Below, one piece after another: positions 1 through 11,500 of a stretch of DNA of 64,000 bases; the first letter of the stretch is position 1, and the number at the start of each line of letters is the position of its first letter. Made by a program: the position numbers and the translations under genes. The stretch is from NCBI GenBank assembly GCA_043228905.1, contig JBHGNT010000001.1, positions 8,246,001-8,310,000 of the forward strand. The letters are read 5' to 3'. The DNA is from Azolla caroliniana. Its lineage: Eukaryota; Polypodiophyta. The notes under the pieces were generated by a model. The model saw nothing but the letters and a program-made list of their open reading frames with translations. It did not search any database and was not told where the DNA came from.

Positions 1-540
1 TTCTTTGTACGTTCGGCCGTCTTGTGACGAGGGAGCGTTTCGGGCGTGCCCATGCACCTCTCCTCCTCATAAAGGCTTACGAGCATTTGTGTGTGTGTTT
101 GTGTCTTCCTTGTACATTCGTCCGTCTTGTGACGAGGGAGCGTTTCGGGCGTGCCCATGCACCTCTCCTCATCATAAAGGCGTACAAGCATTCGTGCGTG
201 TGTTTTGTTTCTTCATTGTACATTTGGCCGTCTTGTGACGAGGGAGCGTTCGGGCTTGCCCATCCACCTCTCCTCCTCATAAAGGTGTGCGAGCATTCGT
301 CCATGTGTTTTGTCCCTTTCCTTGTACGTTCGGCATCTTCTGACGAGGGAGCGTTCAGGCGTGCCCATGCACCTCTCCTCCTCATAAAGATGTACGGGTG
401 TTCGTGTTTGTATTCTCGTCCCTTTCCTTGTACATTTGGTGTCTTGTGACGAGGGAGGGTTCGGGCGTGCCCATGCACCTCTCCTCCTCATAAAGACATA
501 TGGGCATTCGTGTTTGTGTTCTCGTCCCTTTGTGCGTTCA
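1..540. repeat. 106-bp tandem array (minisatellite)
   Basis: Five head-to-tail units begin at about 6, 111, 217, 323 and 429, with a partial sixth at 531. Unit length is about 106 bp and the array runs off the left edge. Each unit has the core GACGAGGGAGCG followed by a CATGCACCTCTCCTC block and a TG-rich tail. Copies differ by scattered substitutions. The unit is not a multiple of three, so the open frames seen across it on both strands change with every unit and are not genes. Confidence 0.9.
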
Positions 541-756
541 TTTTGCGTGCTCATCTTTCCTTATATCAATTTGATCAATTGGCTCGTGTGGTGATCAACG
601 AAAGCCATCGGCCCCACAAAAAGAGCAACGAGCCCTTGCCCGGGAAGTAGTCTTGTCGTAAAGCAAACCTCGGGTCTTCTCTATCCCTGCGTACTCCCTA
701 GTCCAAGACCCTTGTGGTTCCGCTCAAGTAACACACATGCGCGAAACTTCGCGACA
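541..756 (-). mobile_element. LTR-like end, possible relative of the insert at 34797-35624
   Basis: Read on the minus strand this starts TGTCGCG at 756. It then holds a GAACCACA-AGGGTCTTGGACTAGG block at about 690-715. The 828-bp element inserted at 34797 also starts TGTCG and has GGAACCACAGAGGTCTTGGACTAGG about 45 bp in. I infer two members of one family. The other end of this copy is not visible and may run into the tandem array at 1-540. Confidence 0.45.
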
Positions 757-1500
757 ACGTACCTCACAAACATGATATCCAACCAAGTTCAAATTGAAAT
801 ATGATCCCATGCTCATCTTGAAGGAACTAGTTCATACATCCAGTCAGAACTTTTGATGATAATTGTTCCCAATCATTTTTCTTAGAGGCACGTGTGACGA
901 AACGTTGTGACGTAGACTACGATGCATCAATAGACATATTGAAGTCACCCATTAGCAATCGTAAATATCCCATGTATGAACTTTGATGGAGAACCATAAG
1001 ACAATATTTTGAGTAACATTGTTAGGGGGATCTATCCATAAAACCTCGTTTGGAAAACGAATTTCTATTACGAAAACTAACCATAAAGTTCATTGCACAC
1101 AAAAAATGGATAGTATTTGGCATACATAATCATTACCACATCTAAATAATGGTGAGAAAGTTTTCCTACGTAAAATGAAGAGTATCCAAGCAAATTGGAT
1201 TGTAGATGCTACCATGACAATCCATTCGTTTCGGAATTTACTTCCTAATCGACAGAGTATTTTATTTATATTTTGAGTTTGCATGTGCCATTATTGCCTT
1301 GTTTGGGGCTAATCACAAAATCAACCAAATTAGAAGTTGGTTCATAAAAAGAAAAAGGGACAAAATCCCTTTATGTTCAACAACACATACTATATCCATT
1401 CTCTAATTGAGTAGGTTTTTCATGATATATACTTCTTATGGGAGATCCATGTCACCACTTTCATCATGCCATTAACCTTATTTAAGTGATTTCTTTTTAG
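757..1500. other. AT-rich intergenic sequence, nothing recognised
   Basis: I see no gene, RNA or clear repeat here. The short open frame on the minus strand at 1090-1284 has no recognisable motif and is not supported. Confidence 0.5.
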
Positions 1501-1700
1501 AAGTAATTGGCATAATGGTGCGTCATGTACTCGCGATAACCGTACTGGATCACCAGCTTCTTGTGGCGTGTCGATCGGCGGACCTTCTCATTCGCTGCAT
1601 AAAATTACTCAATGCACTTTCCAAGTCTTCATGAGGATTCGCATGTAGCACCCCCCGAGACACTTTTATGAAGATCTTTTCCATTGGGTAGATGAGCAAA
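1500..1700 (-). mobile_element. Copia pol fragment (between integrase and RT)
   Basis: On the minus strand about 1605-1508 translates to a segment with the pattern NEKVRRSTR...YGYREYMTHHYA. This matches the linker of the Copia element at 29342-35659 (NEKLRRSTRE...FGYNEYMAYHYA, about 32490-32575). Upstream of it a second frame carries weak similarity to the same linker, so the piece is frameshifted. No LTR is seen next to it. It is a short dead fragment of a related Copia family. Confidence 0.6.
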
Positions 1701-2179
1701 CCAACGTAAAGAAACAAATTGCAATTGAAGGGAAAATAATCTAGATTTATATCATCTTTGCAAATAATATTTCTTAGGACCCTCCAATCAATCTTAAAGC
1801 ACCTTGTGTGAAACCATGAGGATTAGTACCTAATACCTCACTTTGCTTATTAAGTCCTTTCCTATCATTCTTCCTCAACAAAGCTATTGTCCTTTGACAT
1901 GAAAGTTACTTGTTTAACCTTATTATTACTTTCCTAACTTTGAGGTTGATTATCCTTGCAATACATTCAATTTGATTATCTTTCATCCATAGCCATATCA
2001 ACATTTCTCTTATTTCCTTCCTACCCTCTCTGATTGGAATCTCCATTGTTGGTAATACATAATGTTGTCATTTAGCCATAAAGTGGCCCCATTGACCAGT
2101 AAACGTCTCTCACTTCAATTTAAATCAATCACTTCATTATGAATGTATTCATATTGTGGTGTGCATGTGTTCCTTTGTG

Positions 2180-2292
2180 CCACCCTTTTAGCTCACCCTT
2201 TTTAGGATGCACGTACCCAAGTTGACCCACCCTTTTTAGGATGCGTGTGCCCAAAATGACCCACCCTTTTAGCACACCCTTTTTAGCCAAGC
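2180..2292. repeat. Short direct repeat, about 35-45 bp units
   Basis: The block CACCCTTTTTAGGATGC recurs at about 2194 and 2229, with further partial CACCCTTTTAGC copies on both sides. Each is followed by a CCCAA-TGACC element. Confidence 0.7.
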
Positions 2293-3650
2293 CAACCCAA
2301 ATGGGTTCCGTTGTATCAACTATAAATTGATTAAGAAGTAAGAAGCTAAGGAGACTGGTTTTGATCTCTTATGTGCATTTCACAATATGCAACCATCTTA
2401 GTCTTTTACGAATTAAGTCCCATAACATGCAAAATTACATTAATTTGAGGAATAAGCATGAGGCAAATCCAAAATTTTGCACATTTGAACCATAAGATCT
2501 AGTAAAAGAGGCCACAAAATTAGGGTTTGCAATATGTTGTACCCGATTTGGGAATTTTTGTCTTAATAAAGATTGATACTCAACCATAAATGACCATTGC
2601 AACACACGTGTCAATCCTTTCTTACAATCCTTTACAATAAGAAATAGGAACCTTTATTTATAACACATTTCAATGTTATGAAGAACAAAATACAATAACC
2701 TAAAAGGCTCATTGGCCCACATATACTTGCTCGACCAAATTAGGTAAACCACTCTCCTATTCAATTATAACCGTGAAGTTGAACATGAATTTGGAAATGG
2801 AGGGGTGGAGACTAGAGACTAGAGAATAGAGTGGAGCATGGAAAAATCTCATTAGATCAGACCACATTTAGCTCTGTCTCATCACAACTTTGCATCATTA
2901 TTAACAAGGGTGGAGTTTACAAGTAGAAAAATGGAAAATAACTAGGAGGAAGGTTCTCAAGATTCGGTTGCCAAAGTTGTCACTTGAGTACTCAAACCAA
3001 TGTCTGAGATGTACAAACATTGTTGAATACATGAACAAACCATGGTTTCCTCTATGATAGTTCATTGGTTGTTTGTCCCCTAGTGCTCACCATTCTTCTC
3101 TCTTTCCTTAAAGTTTGGTTTTTGTGAATGTGTAGGAGGATCGTCTCCTTGATCATGAGAATCATCCACAATCGATGTCACTGAATCTAACATCAAAAGG
3201 TTCATATGCATAATCAAGATGGACTGTCGGTCTATATTTTGTTTCTTCGAAGAGCCCTAGATCAGGATGGCGTGATGGTTTACGTGTGACGGAGCTAAGG
3301 GTGTTGTAGCAAACGCTGCAAAAAAGATCAGAAAGCCTATCATGAAGCAAGTCAATGCACGAGACACTTCGATTCTACAAAATGACGAAAGCTTGTACGT
3401 GCATAGATTGAGGGGTTGCTCGCGCACATGATGAGCTTCGTGTGAGCCCGGGCCCCCGTCTGTTTTGTTTTGTTATTAAGTGAGGAATCGGATACAGTGA
3501 GTGTGGGTGACAAGTTATCGAAATACTCGGGCATGAAATGGAATAGAACGAGGAGGCGAGACAGAGGAAAATCCACATGCGATCCTGATCCCGACCCGAC
3601 CCAATTGGCTTTCAAGTTCCAGTTCCAAGATGAAGGGGTATGAAGTGAAG
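2293..3650. other. Intergenic sequence upstream of eS30, nothing recognised
   Basis: AT-rich sequence without a supported gene. The minus-strand open frames near 3162-3699 carry no recognisable domain and overlap the eS30 promoter, so I do not annotate them. Confidence 0.5.
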
Positions 3651-3658
3651 GTATGAAA

Positions 3659-3706
3659 GGGCCCAATAACACCCCCAAATGAACCACCCGCCCATTCAAA
3701 CCCTAA
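3659..3706 (+). promoter_or_regulatory. eS30 promoter: site II motif and telo box
   Basis: GGGCCCAA at 3659-3666 contains a site II element (TGGGCC on the minus strand). AAACCCTAA at 3698-3706 is a telo box. The two lie about 160 and 120 bp upstream of the start codon. This pairing is known from plant ribosomal protein genes, where it drives expression in dividing cells. A pyrimidine-rich leader (about 3707-3790) follows. Confidence 0.75.
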
Positions 3707-3824
3707 TCCTCTGTTTCTCCTTCCACTTCTACTGCAGTCTGCTACTGCTACTACCTCTATTCCTTCCTCTCAAGCTTCTCCTCCCCTGTTCGGCAGGCAG
3801 CACAAGTCACTCTCGGTCTACGCC

Positions 3825-5056
3825 ATGGGTAAGCCTCCTGTCGTTTTCTCTCTGAGCTTCCTCTGCTCACCGCTTCCCTTCGTTTCTCTGTTTTAAAGAG
3901 CCCTCTCGCCGCCCTCTTCTCCTCTGATGCAGACGGAAATTTTCTATACTTATTACCAGAAGGTAGGATTTTGACCGTGTTTCCGATGTCTTTGAGACTC
4001 TCTCTGTCTCGGATTTTTGACCAAGGTTGTTCTCTAGTCCTAATGAATGGAATGTCCGAATGGAAAAGAAAAGTGTTCTGTCGATCTTCTCGATGCATCA
4101 TATCTGAAGTACAATTCATGTTGTATAGAAGAAAAAACTGTCTTTGTTACTTGTTCCTTTTAATATTAAAGGAGAGGTTGGCAGAAGAGAGGTTGTCTGC
4201 CAGATCCATACCTCTTCTTGGTCGCATCATTGAAGAGAAAGTCTATCTTTTAGAGTTTCTTCCTCATTCTCATATCGAGGGGAATCGCTATATTTTTGTT
4301 TTGTCTGCCAGATAAGTTACCGATTCAGGAGCTCTTCTGTTTCTGGTCGAACTCGCTGTTTGATCAATGCTCAGTTGTGATTAAATTGGAAGTTGAAAAT
4401 TCTCAGCTAAGTTTGTGCCATTTTTAAATTGAAGTAAGATACCCGCATGTTAGCTCCCAAATCGTGTTTCTTAAGAGAGCCGATTTTCTATCTTTTCCAG
4501 GATTAAGCTCCAATTGTGGTTTTCTAATGGTTTGATATGAAAGGAGATAACATTTCTCGCTTCTGTAACTCGTATCTGTTTCTAATTGATTATTATTGAT
4601 GTGTGAAGAACGAGAATGAGATTATATCTGGAATAACACAAAGAGATAGCGAATATATATACACATGAGAAAGAGTGTGATTAATCTGCTCTTTTCTTTG
4701 TGATTTTTTTCAGGTAAGGTTCACGGCTCATTGGCACGTGCAGGCAAAGTGAGGGGACAGACCCCTAAAGTGGCAAAGCAGGAGAAGAAGAAGAGGCCAA
4801 AGGGCCGTGCATACAAGAGAATTCAATATAACCGTCGATTTGTAACAGCAGGTAAGACATCATAAGTGGAGTTATTTTTACTATCATCGTGTTTATGTCA
4901 TGCACTCAGCACACAGATCATGTATCTTTCACTTTGAAGTCAGATTTTGTTTGTTGTTTTGCTTTTATTAACTTCTTAATCATCTTAACCCAATTTTTTC
5001 TTGTGGTAGTGGTTGGTTTTGGGAAGAAAAGAGGTCCAAATTCATCTGAAAAGTAG
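3825..5056 (+). CDS. RPS30: 40S ribosomal protein eS30 (3 exons, 62 aa)
   Basis: Small basic protein of the 40S ribosomal subunit. Exons are 3825-3828, 4714-4851 and 5010-5056, and the phases close exactly. The first coding exon holds only ATG plus one base before an 885-bp intron. The product starts [20 protein letters not shown] and ends [13 protein letters not shown], the full length of plant eS30. As in other plants it is not fused to a ubiquitin-like domain, unlike animal FAU. The lysine/arginine-rich middle ([12 protein letters not shown]) is the rRNA-binding part. The introns use GTAAG donors and T-rich acceptors. The promoter carries a site II motif and a telo box. The symbol follows family usage, since the paralogue number cannot be told. 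Confidence 0.96.
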
Positions 5057-6860
5057 ATCTTAATCGAACCTTACGTAAGCTTACAATATTTCAGTCTGTT
5101 TTTGTCATTGTAAGATGGTTATTGTTGTGCTTACTTTGTCTTCTTCTGACTTTCTCTTTAGCAGATGAATCAGCACCAGGGCATTGCATTGCAACATGCT
5201 ATTCTCTGAAGGATTCTGGTGTTGTTTTTTAGGAGTCTTATTTGTGTTTCTTGTTTTGATGAGATGATTAATAGCCATAGATTCAAGCAATTGCTCTTAT
5301 TTTTACATTGAGCAAACATGTACGAGATATTAATGTGAAAGGAAAGTTTTTATCTTCTTTAATGTTTTTTTGACTCGTGCATATTTTTTGTTCTATGAGT
5401 TAAGTCATTTAGCTGGTCTATAATGTAGGTTCATATCCCCACTTGAATGACTAAGCTTTTATTGATGCCCAAACTTGCTATTAACTGTAATGTGGTCTTA
5501 GATTGTGCTTGAATTAAGTTAACTTCCATTGGGATATCGTTTGCTTTTGTGATTATATAGATAACAATCTATAGCTAAGGTTGATAAGAAAAAGTCTGTC
5601 TGTAAGACAGTATCTAATCAAACTTCTGCTGTCTAAAGGCATTCGGTTGCTTACTCAGTGTTTATGGAACAAAGTGCAGGCATATAGTATATTAGACGTC
5701 TACATATCAAATACAATTGTTATAGACTTTATTTGTCTTGCTGCTCACAAATATAAAGTGATTCATGCATATTCCAATTCAACATTACAGACCCACCATG
5801 GTTCTGTGCACATTCAGTGTAGGCAATACTCTTTTGCGTGCTCTCAAATCTGTTCAACTGAAATTGTGAAGCAATTTCAAAGACACGTCTATAGGTGCTG
5901 AAGCTCAGCTTGCAAGCACAAAGTTACTAGCCATCCAGCAAAATCAACCCTGCTATGTAAACTAAACCTAATGTAATTCCTCCAGCTGCACATACCTGCA
6001 AAAATCCTAATGATCAACTAGATCTAGGAAATTGGCATTGCGTCTACCTTATAATCCACTTGAGCTATTCACTCCTCTACTTTGGCTTATGAGTGAGTAT
6101 GAGGTGAGACATCAGATGAAGGTACATATGTTACATACAGTGCAGGTAGTGAGAAATTATTCTAGTGATGTAGGCACTGAGGAGTATCAACCACAATGCC
6201 TACAAGGGTGAGCTTCTTGAACAACGTTTCTAAGTAATCAGAATCAGTAATCAGAAGCAACAATAAGGCCAATAAGGGCGACCTGTTGAACAATATTTCA
6301 AAGTAATTGGAATAAGGTATGATAAGCATAAAATAAAACCTGGCATCCGCTTAAGAGGCTGGCTCACTCTTCTTTATCTTTAGAGAAGGTGACAGCATAG
6401 GATGGGTCATGACTAAATTCTCGCAGTGTATATGCACTTGAAAGTAGGTAGCTATATCAACTACTAGAAGCTCACCACATTGTTACATGTAAGGCTACCG
6501 CTATGACTAAGAAATAGATAGATCACATGCACCATTTGAATGGAGCAAACATGACAATAATATATAACTAACAAATGGCAAACAAAAAACACACATGACG
6601 AAACATAATTAACATATATAACTAGACATAAAACTTTCACGCACAAGTTTTTACAGAGAGAATGACATACTAACTTTCCATCTGATGAAATGAACCATAC
6701 GAACATATACCCAGATACAGAACATTTACACAGTGCCAAAGCACAATGACAAATAACGATCCCATTGGATAAAATTAGGCTGATGGTAGATTCAATTTCC
6801 TAAACAAACAGAACTAAATGTTTAAAACTTTGTAGCAATAACCACGATAACTAGTCGCGG
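5057..6860. other. eS30 3' region and intergenic sequence
   Basis: The eS30 3' UTR lies at the left end. The rest is AT-rich with no supported gene. The plus-strand frame at 5581-5901 and the minus-strand frame at 6464-6739 have no domain and look random. Confidence 0.5.
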
Positions 6861-7350
6861 AATAGCTATAGTTAAAATCGTGGTGCAAAATTTTATCCAA
6901 CAGAACACGAAAGTCTAATGCTTTGAGGGCCATAAGCTTATACATGGTTCTATACTATATATAGTTACACCAACCACAGCTTATAACATGTTTTGCCACA
7001 TCTAGAGATAAGTTGCTAATGAAATAAAACTGGCCTATACTACAAAAGCAAACAAGGAGAAAAGCAAAATATTGAACTGTAAATTGCATCCGAGCAGTAA
7101 AATACAATTGTTTGATATGAACAATAAAATAGAAACTTTGAACGCTTTCTCACTAATCGCATGACTATATTAAAGTAAAGAGTGCTAAATGTTAAAATCC
7201 AGGTTATAAATTTTTACGCAACAGAACAAAATAAGGCCCTCTGATGCTTTCAAGGCCACAACTTATGCAGCATTACATACTACATAGCTATACAAACTCG
7301 TGATATTTTGCCACATCCAGGCATCAGAAACTGCTAAATGTTAAAAACCT
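6860..7350. repeat. Diverged direct duplication, about 320 bp apart
   Basis: About 6870-7035 and about 7190-7345 share a series of blocks in the same order: TTAAAATC, CAACAGAACA, a TGCTTT...AGGCCA segment, CTTAT...CATACTA, and TTTTGCCACATC(C/T)AG. The copies differ by substitutions and indels. This looks like an old tandem duplication in the space downstream of importin alpha. Confidence 0.55.
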
Positions 7351-7683
7351 AACTAAACCTGAAAAGAAAACAGGAAGAAAAGGAAAAAGGAAGATGCAAC
7401 TCTTCAATGCCCTTTATCACAGCTATAACTCTTGGATGCATTACAAAATGCATTACAAAATCACAACTAGTCACCATATGCTGGTATAAGTAGTGTAGAA
7501 AATTGCTACGAACCGTGAAGAAAAAAGAATCAGTTATAAGAGAATTCCCTTTCTGTCACGATTAACACCCATCTCAACAAGATGCTTAAGGACTACTCTT
7601 TAGGCCAATAAGCAAAATATCTGAGATGCTCTCAAATAGGAAAACAAAGGTGAGATATATACCTCTAACACAATGCTAATAAT

Positions 7684-10600
7684 TTAGGCGAAGCTAAAAC
7701 CTCCAGTTGGGACATTCTGATTACCAAAGTTAAATGTGGGTTGGCTAGATTCAATTGTTGGAGTTTGGTCTTCTTCTTCAGCCCAATATGTCTCCAAGAG
7801 TTTAACCGCCTTTTCATAAACATCATTATTATCATGCATTTGCAAACTCTCAATCTTTTCAAGGCCTTCTGCCTCATCAATGTATTGGGCATATAGATTA
7901 ACACCACCTGTATTTCCAAGATCCTTCTCTGCTTCACCAACCTTCAGTATATTCTCCAGGCCCTCCAGGCAAACTGTGATGATGCGTGCATCCGAGGAAG
8001 TTAGAAGATCACAAAGTGGTTTGATACAACCTTGGTTTACAAGGTACCTATAAACAGTAAGGTTTGATTTGTCAGAAGTACTGTTGACAAACACCATTAA
8101 AACACATACAAATCATGAGAAGAGCATTTTTACTTTATCTGATCATGCGTTCCACCAGAAGTAGTGTTTGAGATTGCCCAAGCAGCCTCCTTCTTGATTT
8201 CAAATTCTGCATTTGTTAACAATGCTACCAGAGGCGGGATAATATTTGCATCTATCACAGCCTACATCATCCACAGTATGCTATTTTTACATTATCGACA
8301 TAATGTATTAATCACAAGAATCAGACACTAGGCCAGAACTAAGTAGAGATTACCTGGATTTGCTCCTTGTTTCCGGCTGTTATATTAGATATAGTCCAAC
8401 AAGCTTCCTTTTTTATACTCTTCTTATGAGTTTGAGAGAGCAAGTTCAGTAGGCAAGGCAGAACTTGATTATTGATCATATACTGTAGACAAACAAGGGG
8501 GTATCGTGTCAGTGATCAACAATTTCTATGAGAGTTTCAGAAAAAGAGAACACAAAAGAAATAAACATGACTCACAACATTATGCCAATTGAGTACACAA
8601 ACCTCATAACAGCACAGACAAAAAGAAAAAATGTTCAAGAACAAATTACCTGTGTTTGTGCATCATCTCCTGTAACAATATTACCAACCGTCCTTAATGC
8701 AGGTACAAGAACAGATGGTGAACTGTGTCTGAAACAACCCACGTTGGTGGAGGTATTGGAAATGCAACTGAGCTCTAAACAAAAAAAAATTGTACAAGGT
8801 CAAGAGCTTACAGAAGCAATTCCACAAGTCTGCGACAAACACCCGCATCTATAACTGCCTGGATCTTCTCATTCGGTCCATCAGAGAGGTATGAGAGTGC
8901 CCAGCAAGCATCTATGAGCACATCCTCATCGGAAGAATGAATGAGTTGTGCCAAAGCAGGAAGCGCAACTTTAGTCTGTTGAAAAAAAACACGATAATGC
9001 CACTTAATGCCTGATTCATAAGAAAGAAGTAACGTTTACTTCAAATTAAAACTATACAAAAAACGGTAAGATGTTTACATAGTACATCTAAAACGACATC
9101 AGTAGGCAAAAAAGGAAGATACTAACATCTAAAGCAAAATATTATTGCTTCAAGTTAGACATCACTAACGTCTATACGACAATACCTGCTCGAAATTGGG
9201 TGGAGGCTTTCCACGGCAAAAGTTAGAAAGTGTCCAAGTTGCATTCCTTAACATAGATAGTTTCGCATTCTCATTAAGTTGAGCAAGTAAGGGAATCATT
9301 GCATTGTGACTCAGAACCAAATCTCTGCATTTTGGGGAATCACCAGCAATATTACCCAAGGCCCACACAGCCTGCATTACATGTTATCATTTATATATTG
9401 TCACTTGTATAATAAACTAGATGGCATAGACTAAACATAATTAGACAGCCAACCTGTTCTCTAACATCATCTCCAGGAGAATTAAGTAGTTGAACGAAGA
9501 TGGGAACTGCTTCATGGTCTATAACAACCTTAGTATGCTCAGAAGTTCCTGATGCTATATTAGTTAATGCCCACGCAGCCTCAAACTGTCACCAAGACAT
9601 GAAGATACACAATATTATTCACTAGTAATCAAACTAATTGCTAGTATTCACCCATATTTATTTATTCACAATATGACTTCATGTTGACATTCATCGAATC
9701 ATTTATTTATACTGCCAAAGTTCATATAAATAATAGCACCTGCAACTGTGGGAAATCATTACGAAGAAGAAACTGAACAAATCGGGGAACAACCCCTGCA
9801 TCAATAACTTCTTGTATTGGAGGATTTCGTTCTGCATCACAAAAAAGACACAGAAAAACCTTGAAAAACATTGACAGTGTAAGAATCCAAGAGAGCAAAC
9901 GTGTAAAATTGCTTGCCTATAGACAATAGTTTACGGAATTGATGTGTCGCTTCGACCTGTATATTCAAATCATCTGACCAAATACCAGATACCATGGCCG
10001 GCAAACTTTCGAGCTGCACGATCAGTTCAAAGGAGAGAATCAGTCAAACAGATATGGAATTAAAAATCCACCGTTGTGCCTCACAAACTTTCGTCATTGA
10101 ACCACGTCGATGAAGTAAAGAAAATCATTAATCTTCCAACCAAGCATTCTCCAAAGGTGTCAACTTCATAAAATGAGAAGAGAAGGGTTGCACAGAAAGA
10201 TTTGTCCAAGTTTGAATCAAAATGCATTGAAAGACAAGGAAGACAAACAGATCATTTTAGGCCAAAAGCGTCATTCTACAATTCACTTTGGTTTAAACTG
10301 CAATCAAGGACAAGGTATCCGTGACGTCTGACACGTTAGCAAAGCTAATATCAAAAACATCATATAGATTCGATTCGGAACCAACGGAAACAGACTGGAG
10401 TTTATGAACACAAACAATGCTACTTCACAAAAGAGAAACCAACTGAATACTGAGTAAAAGAGGTCAAAATACACAAGATGTGACAAAAAAAAATAGTTTA
10501 ATCTTTACAAGCGCAAATGCACTCGGTGAATTAGCAGACACAAACACTGAGACATTAAATGGAAACGCCGCAATTATCCACGGCCGTTTCTATACACAGA

Positions 10601-10975
10601 CAATATCAATAAACCAGCAACCTCTTAAGATCAAATGATCCGAGTAAAATTACTAATCGGGATCGCGAAGGAAAAACTTAAAAGGGAAAATATCGATCTT
10701 GAACTAAAAGAAATAGGACACTGCATCATTATCTAAGCTCAGGTGAGAAGAGAGACATCTTCTACACGCACCTTCTTCTCCGTGGGAACGACGCCAGCGA
10801 TAGGTTGCTGACCAGGAGCCCCTTCTTTGCGCTTCTTCAGCAAGCTTTCCTCGCGCTTGCTCTTCCTTATCTCCACGAGGTTGTCCTCCCTCTTGCGCCG
10901 CGCCTCATCTGCGTCTACGGATGCCTTGTACGACTTCTTGCGGACCTCAGCGCGAGCGGTAGGTCGGAGAGACAT
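7684..10975 (-). CDS. Importin subunit alpha (10 exons, 524 aa)
   Basis: Nuclear import adaptor: it binds classical NLS cargo through ARM repeats and importin beta through its N-terminal IBB domain. Coding exons in transcript order are 10772-10975, 9917-10013, 9740-9831, 9454-9585, 9186-9371, 8812-8975, 8650-8728, 8354-8482, 8134-8261 and 7684-8047. All phases close, giving 524 aa, the normal family length. The IBB (about residues 1-70) begins [14 protein letters not shown] and has several basic clusters (RRKR, KKRK). ARM repeats fill about 75-500 with conserved signatures such as [36 protein letters not shown] and [11 protein letters not shown]. The C-terminus ends GGFSFA after an acidic stretch. 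Intron 2 has a GC donor (AG|GCAAGC at 9916). The start is the first ATG of the IBB, and its upstream frame is low-complexity leader. Confidence 0.97.
9832..9916 (-). other. GC-AG intron of importin alpha
   Basis: On the minus strand exon 2 ends ...TCTATAG and is followed by GCAAGC. The next exon begins AACGAAATCC after a CAG acceptor. Only this junction keeps the [11 protein letters not shown] segment that is conserved in the family. No GT lies at the correct phase. Confidence 0.85.
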
Positions 10976-11155
10976 GATGATGATGACGAAGAAGCAGAAG
11001 AAGCAGAAGAAAGTGCAGAGAAGCAGAAGAAGGAGCAGAAGAAAGTGCAGAGAAGCAGAAGAAGGTGCAGAGAAGAAGAAGAAGAAGCAGAAGAACGGGG
11101 AAGCGGAAGGAGAAGAGGGGGAAGGAGAAGAAGAAAAGAGACTTTTTGAAACCCT
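10976..11155 (-). promoter_or_regulatory. Pyrimidine-rich 5' leader of importin alpha
   Basis: On the transcript strand this is nearly pure TTC/CTT and T/C runs immediately before the start codon. Such CT-rich leaders are common in plant housekeeping genes. Open frames seen here on both strands are Arg/Glu/Lys- or Ser/Leu-rich artefacts of the simple sequence. Confidence 0.55.
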
Positions 11156-11187
11156 AAAACACAGACGGCGGTGCCGCGCAAACTGCA

Positions 11188-11205
11188 CAGAGAGAGAGAG
11201 AGAGA

Positions 11206-11236
<31 letters not shown>

Positions 11237-11500
11237 TGGGTGTGGGTGTGGGTGTCCATATGTGGGTTTGTGGGTGTCCATATGTGTGGATGTGTGAGTG
11301 TCCATGGTGCACCCACCATATGTTTGGGTGTGTGGGTGTCCATATGTGTGGATGTGCGAGTGTCCATGGTGCACCCACCATATGTTTGGGTGTGTGTGGG
11401 TGTCCATATGTGTGGATGTGTGATTGTTCATGGTGCACCCACCATATGTGTGGGTGTGTGTGGGTGTCCATGTGGATCCAAGGCCACCGGCCACCATGTC
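11188..11500. repeat. (GA)n-(TG)n microsatellite and 62-bp minisatellite
   Basis: A GA run (11191-11206) is followed by a TG run (about 11207-11232) and then by GGGTGT variants. Next come about three and a half copies of a roughly 62-bp unit containing GTGTCCATATGTGTGGATGTG and TCCATGGTGCACCCACCATATG. The second block is itself a near palindrome (CATGGTGCACCCACCATATG), so each unit can form a hairpin. The array sits just outside the importin alpha leader. Confidence 0.9.

Noticed and set aside
1-540. Tandem units considered as a CRISPR array or as repeat-coding genes on both strands
   Set aside because: Units are contiguous with no unique spacers, the DNA is plant nuclear, and the 106-bp period breaks any reading frame at each unit.
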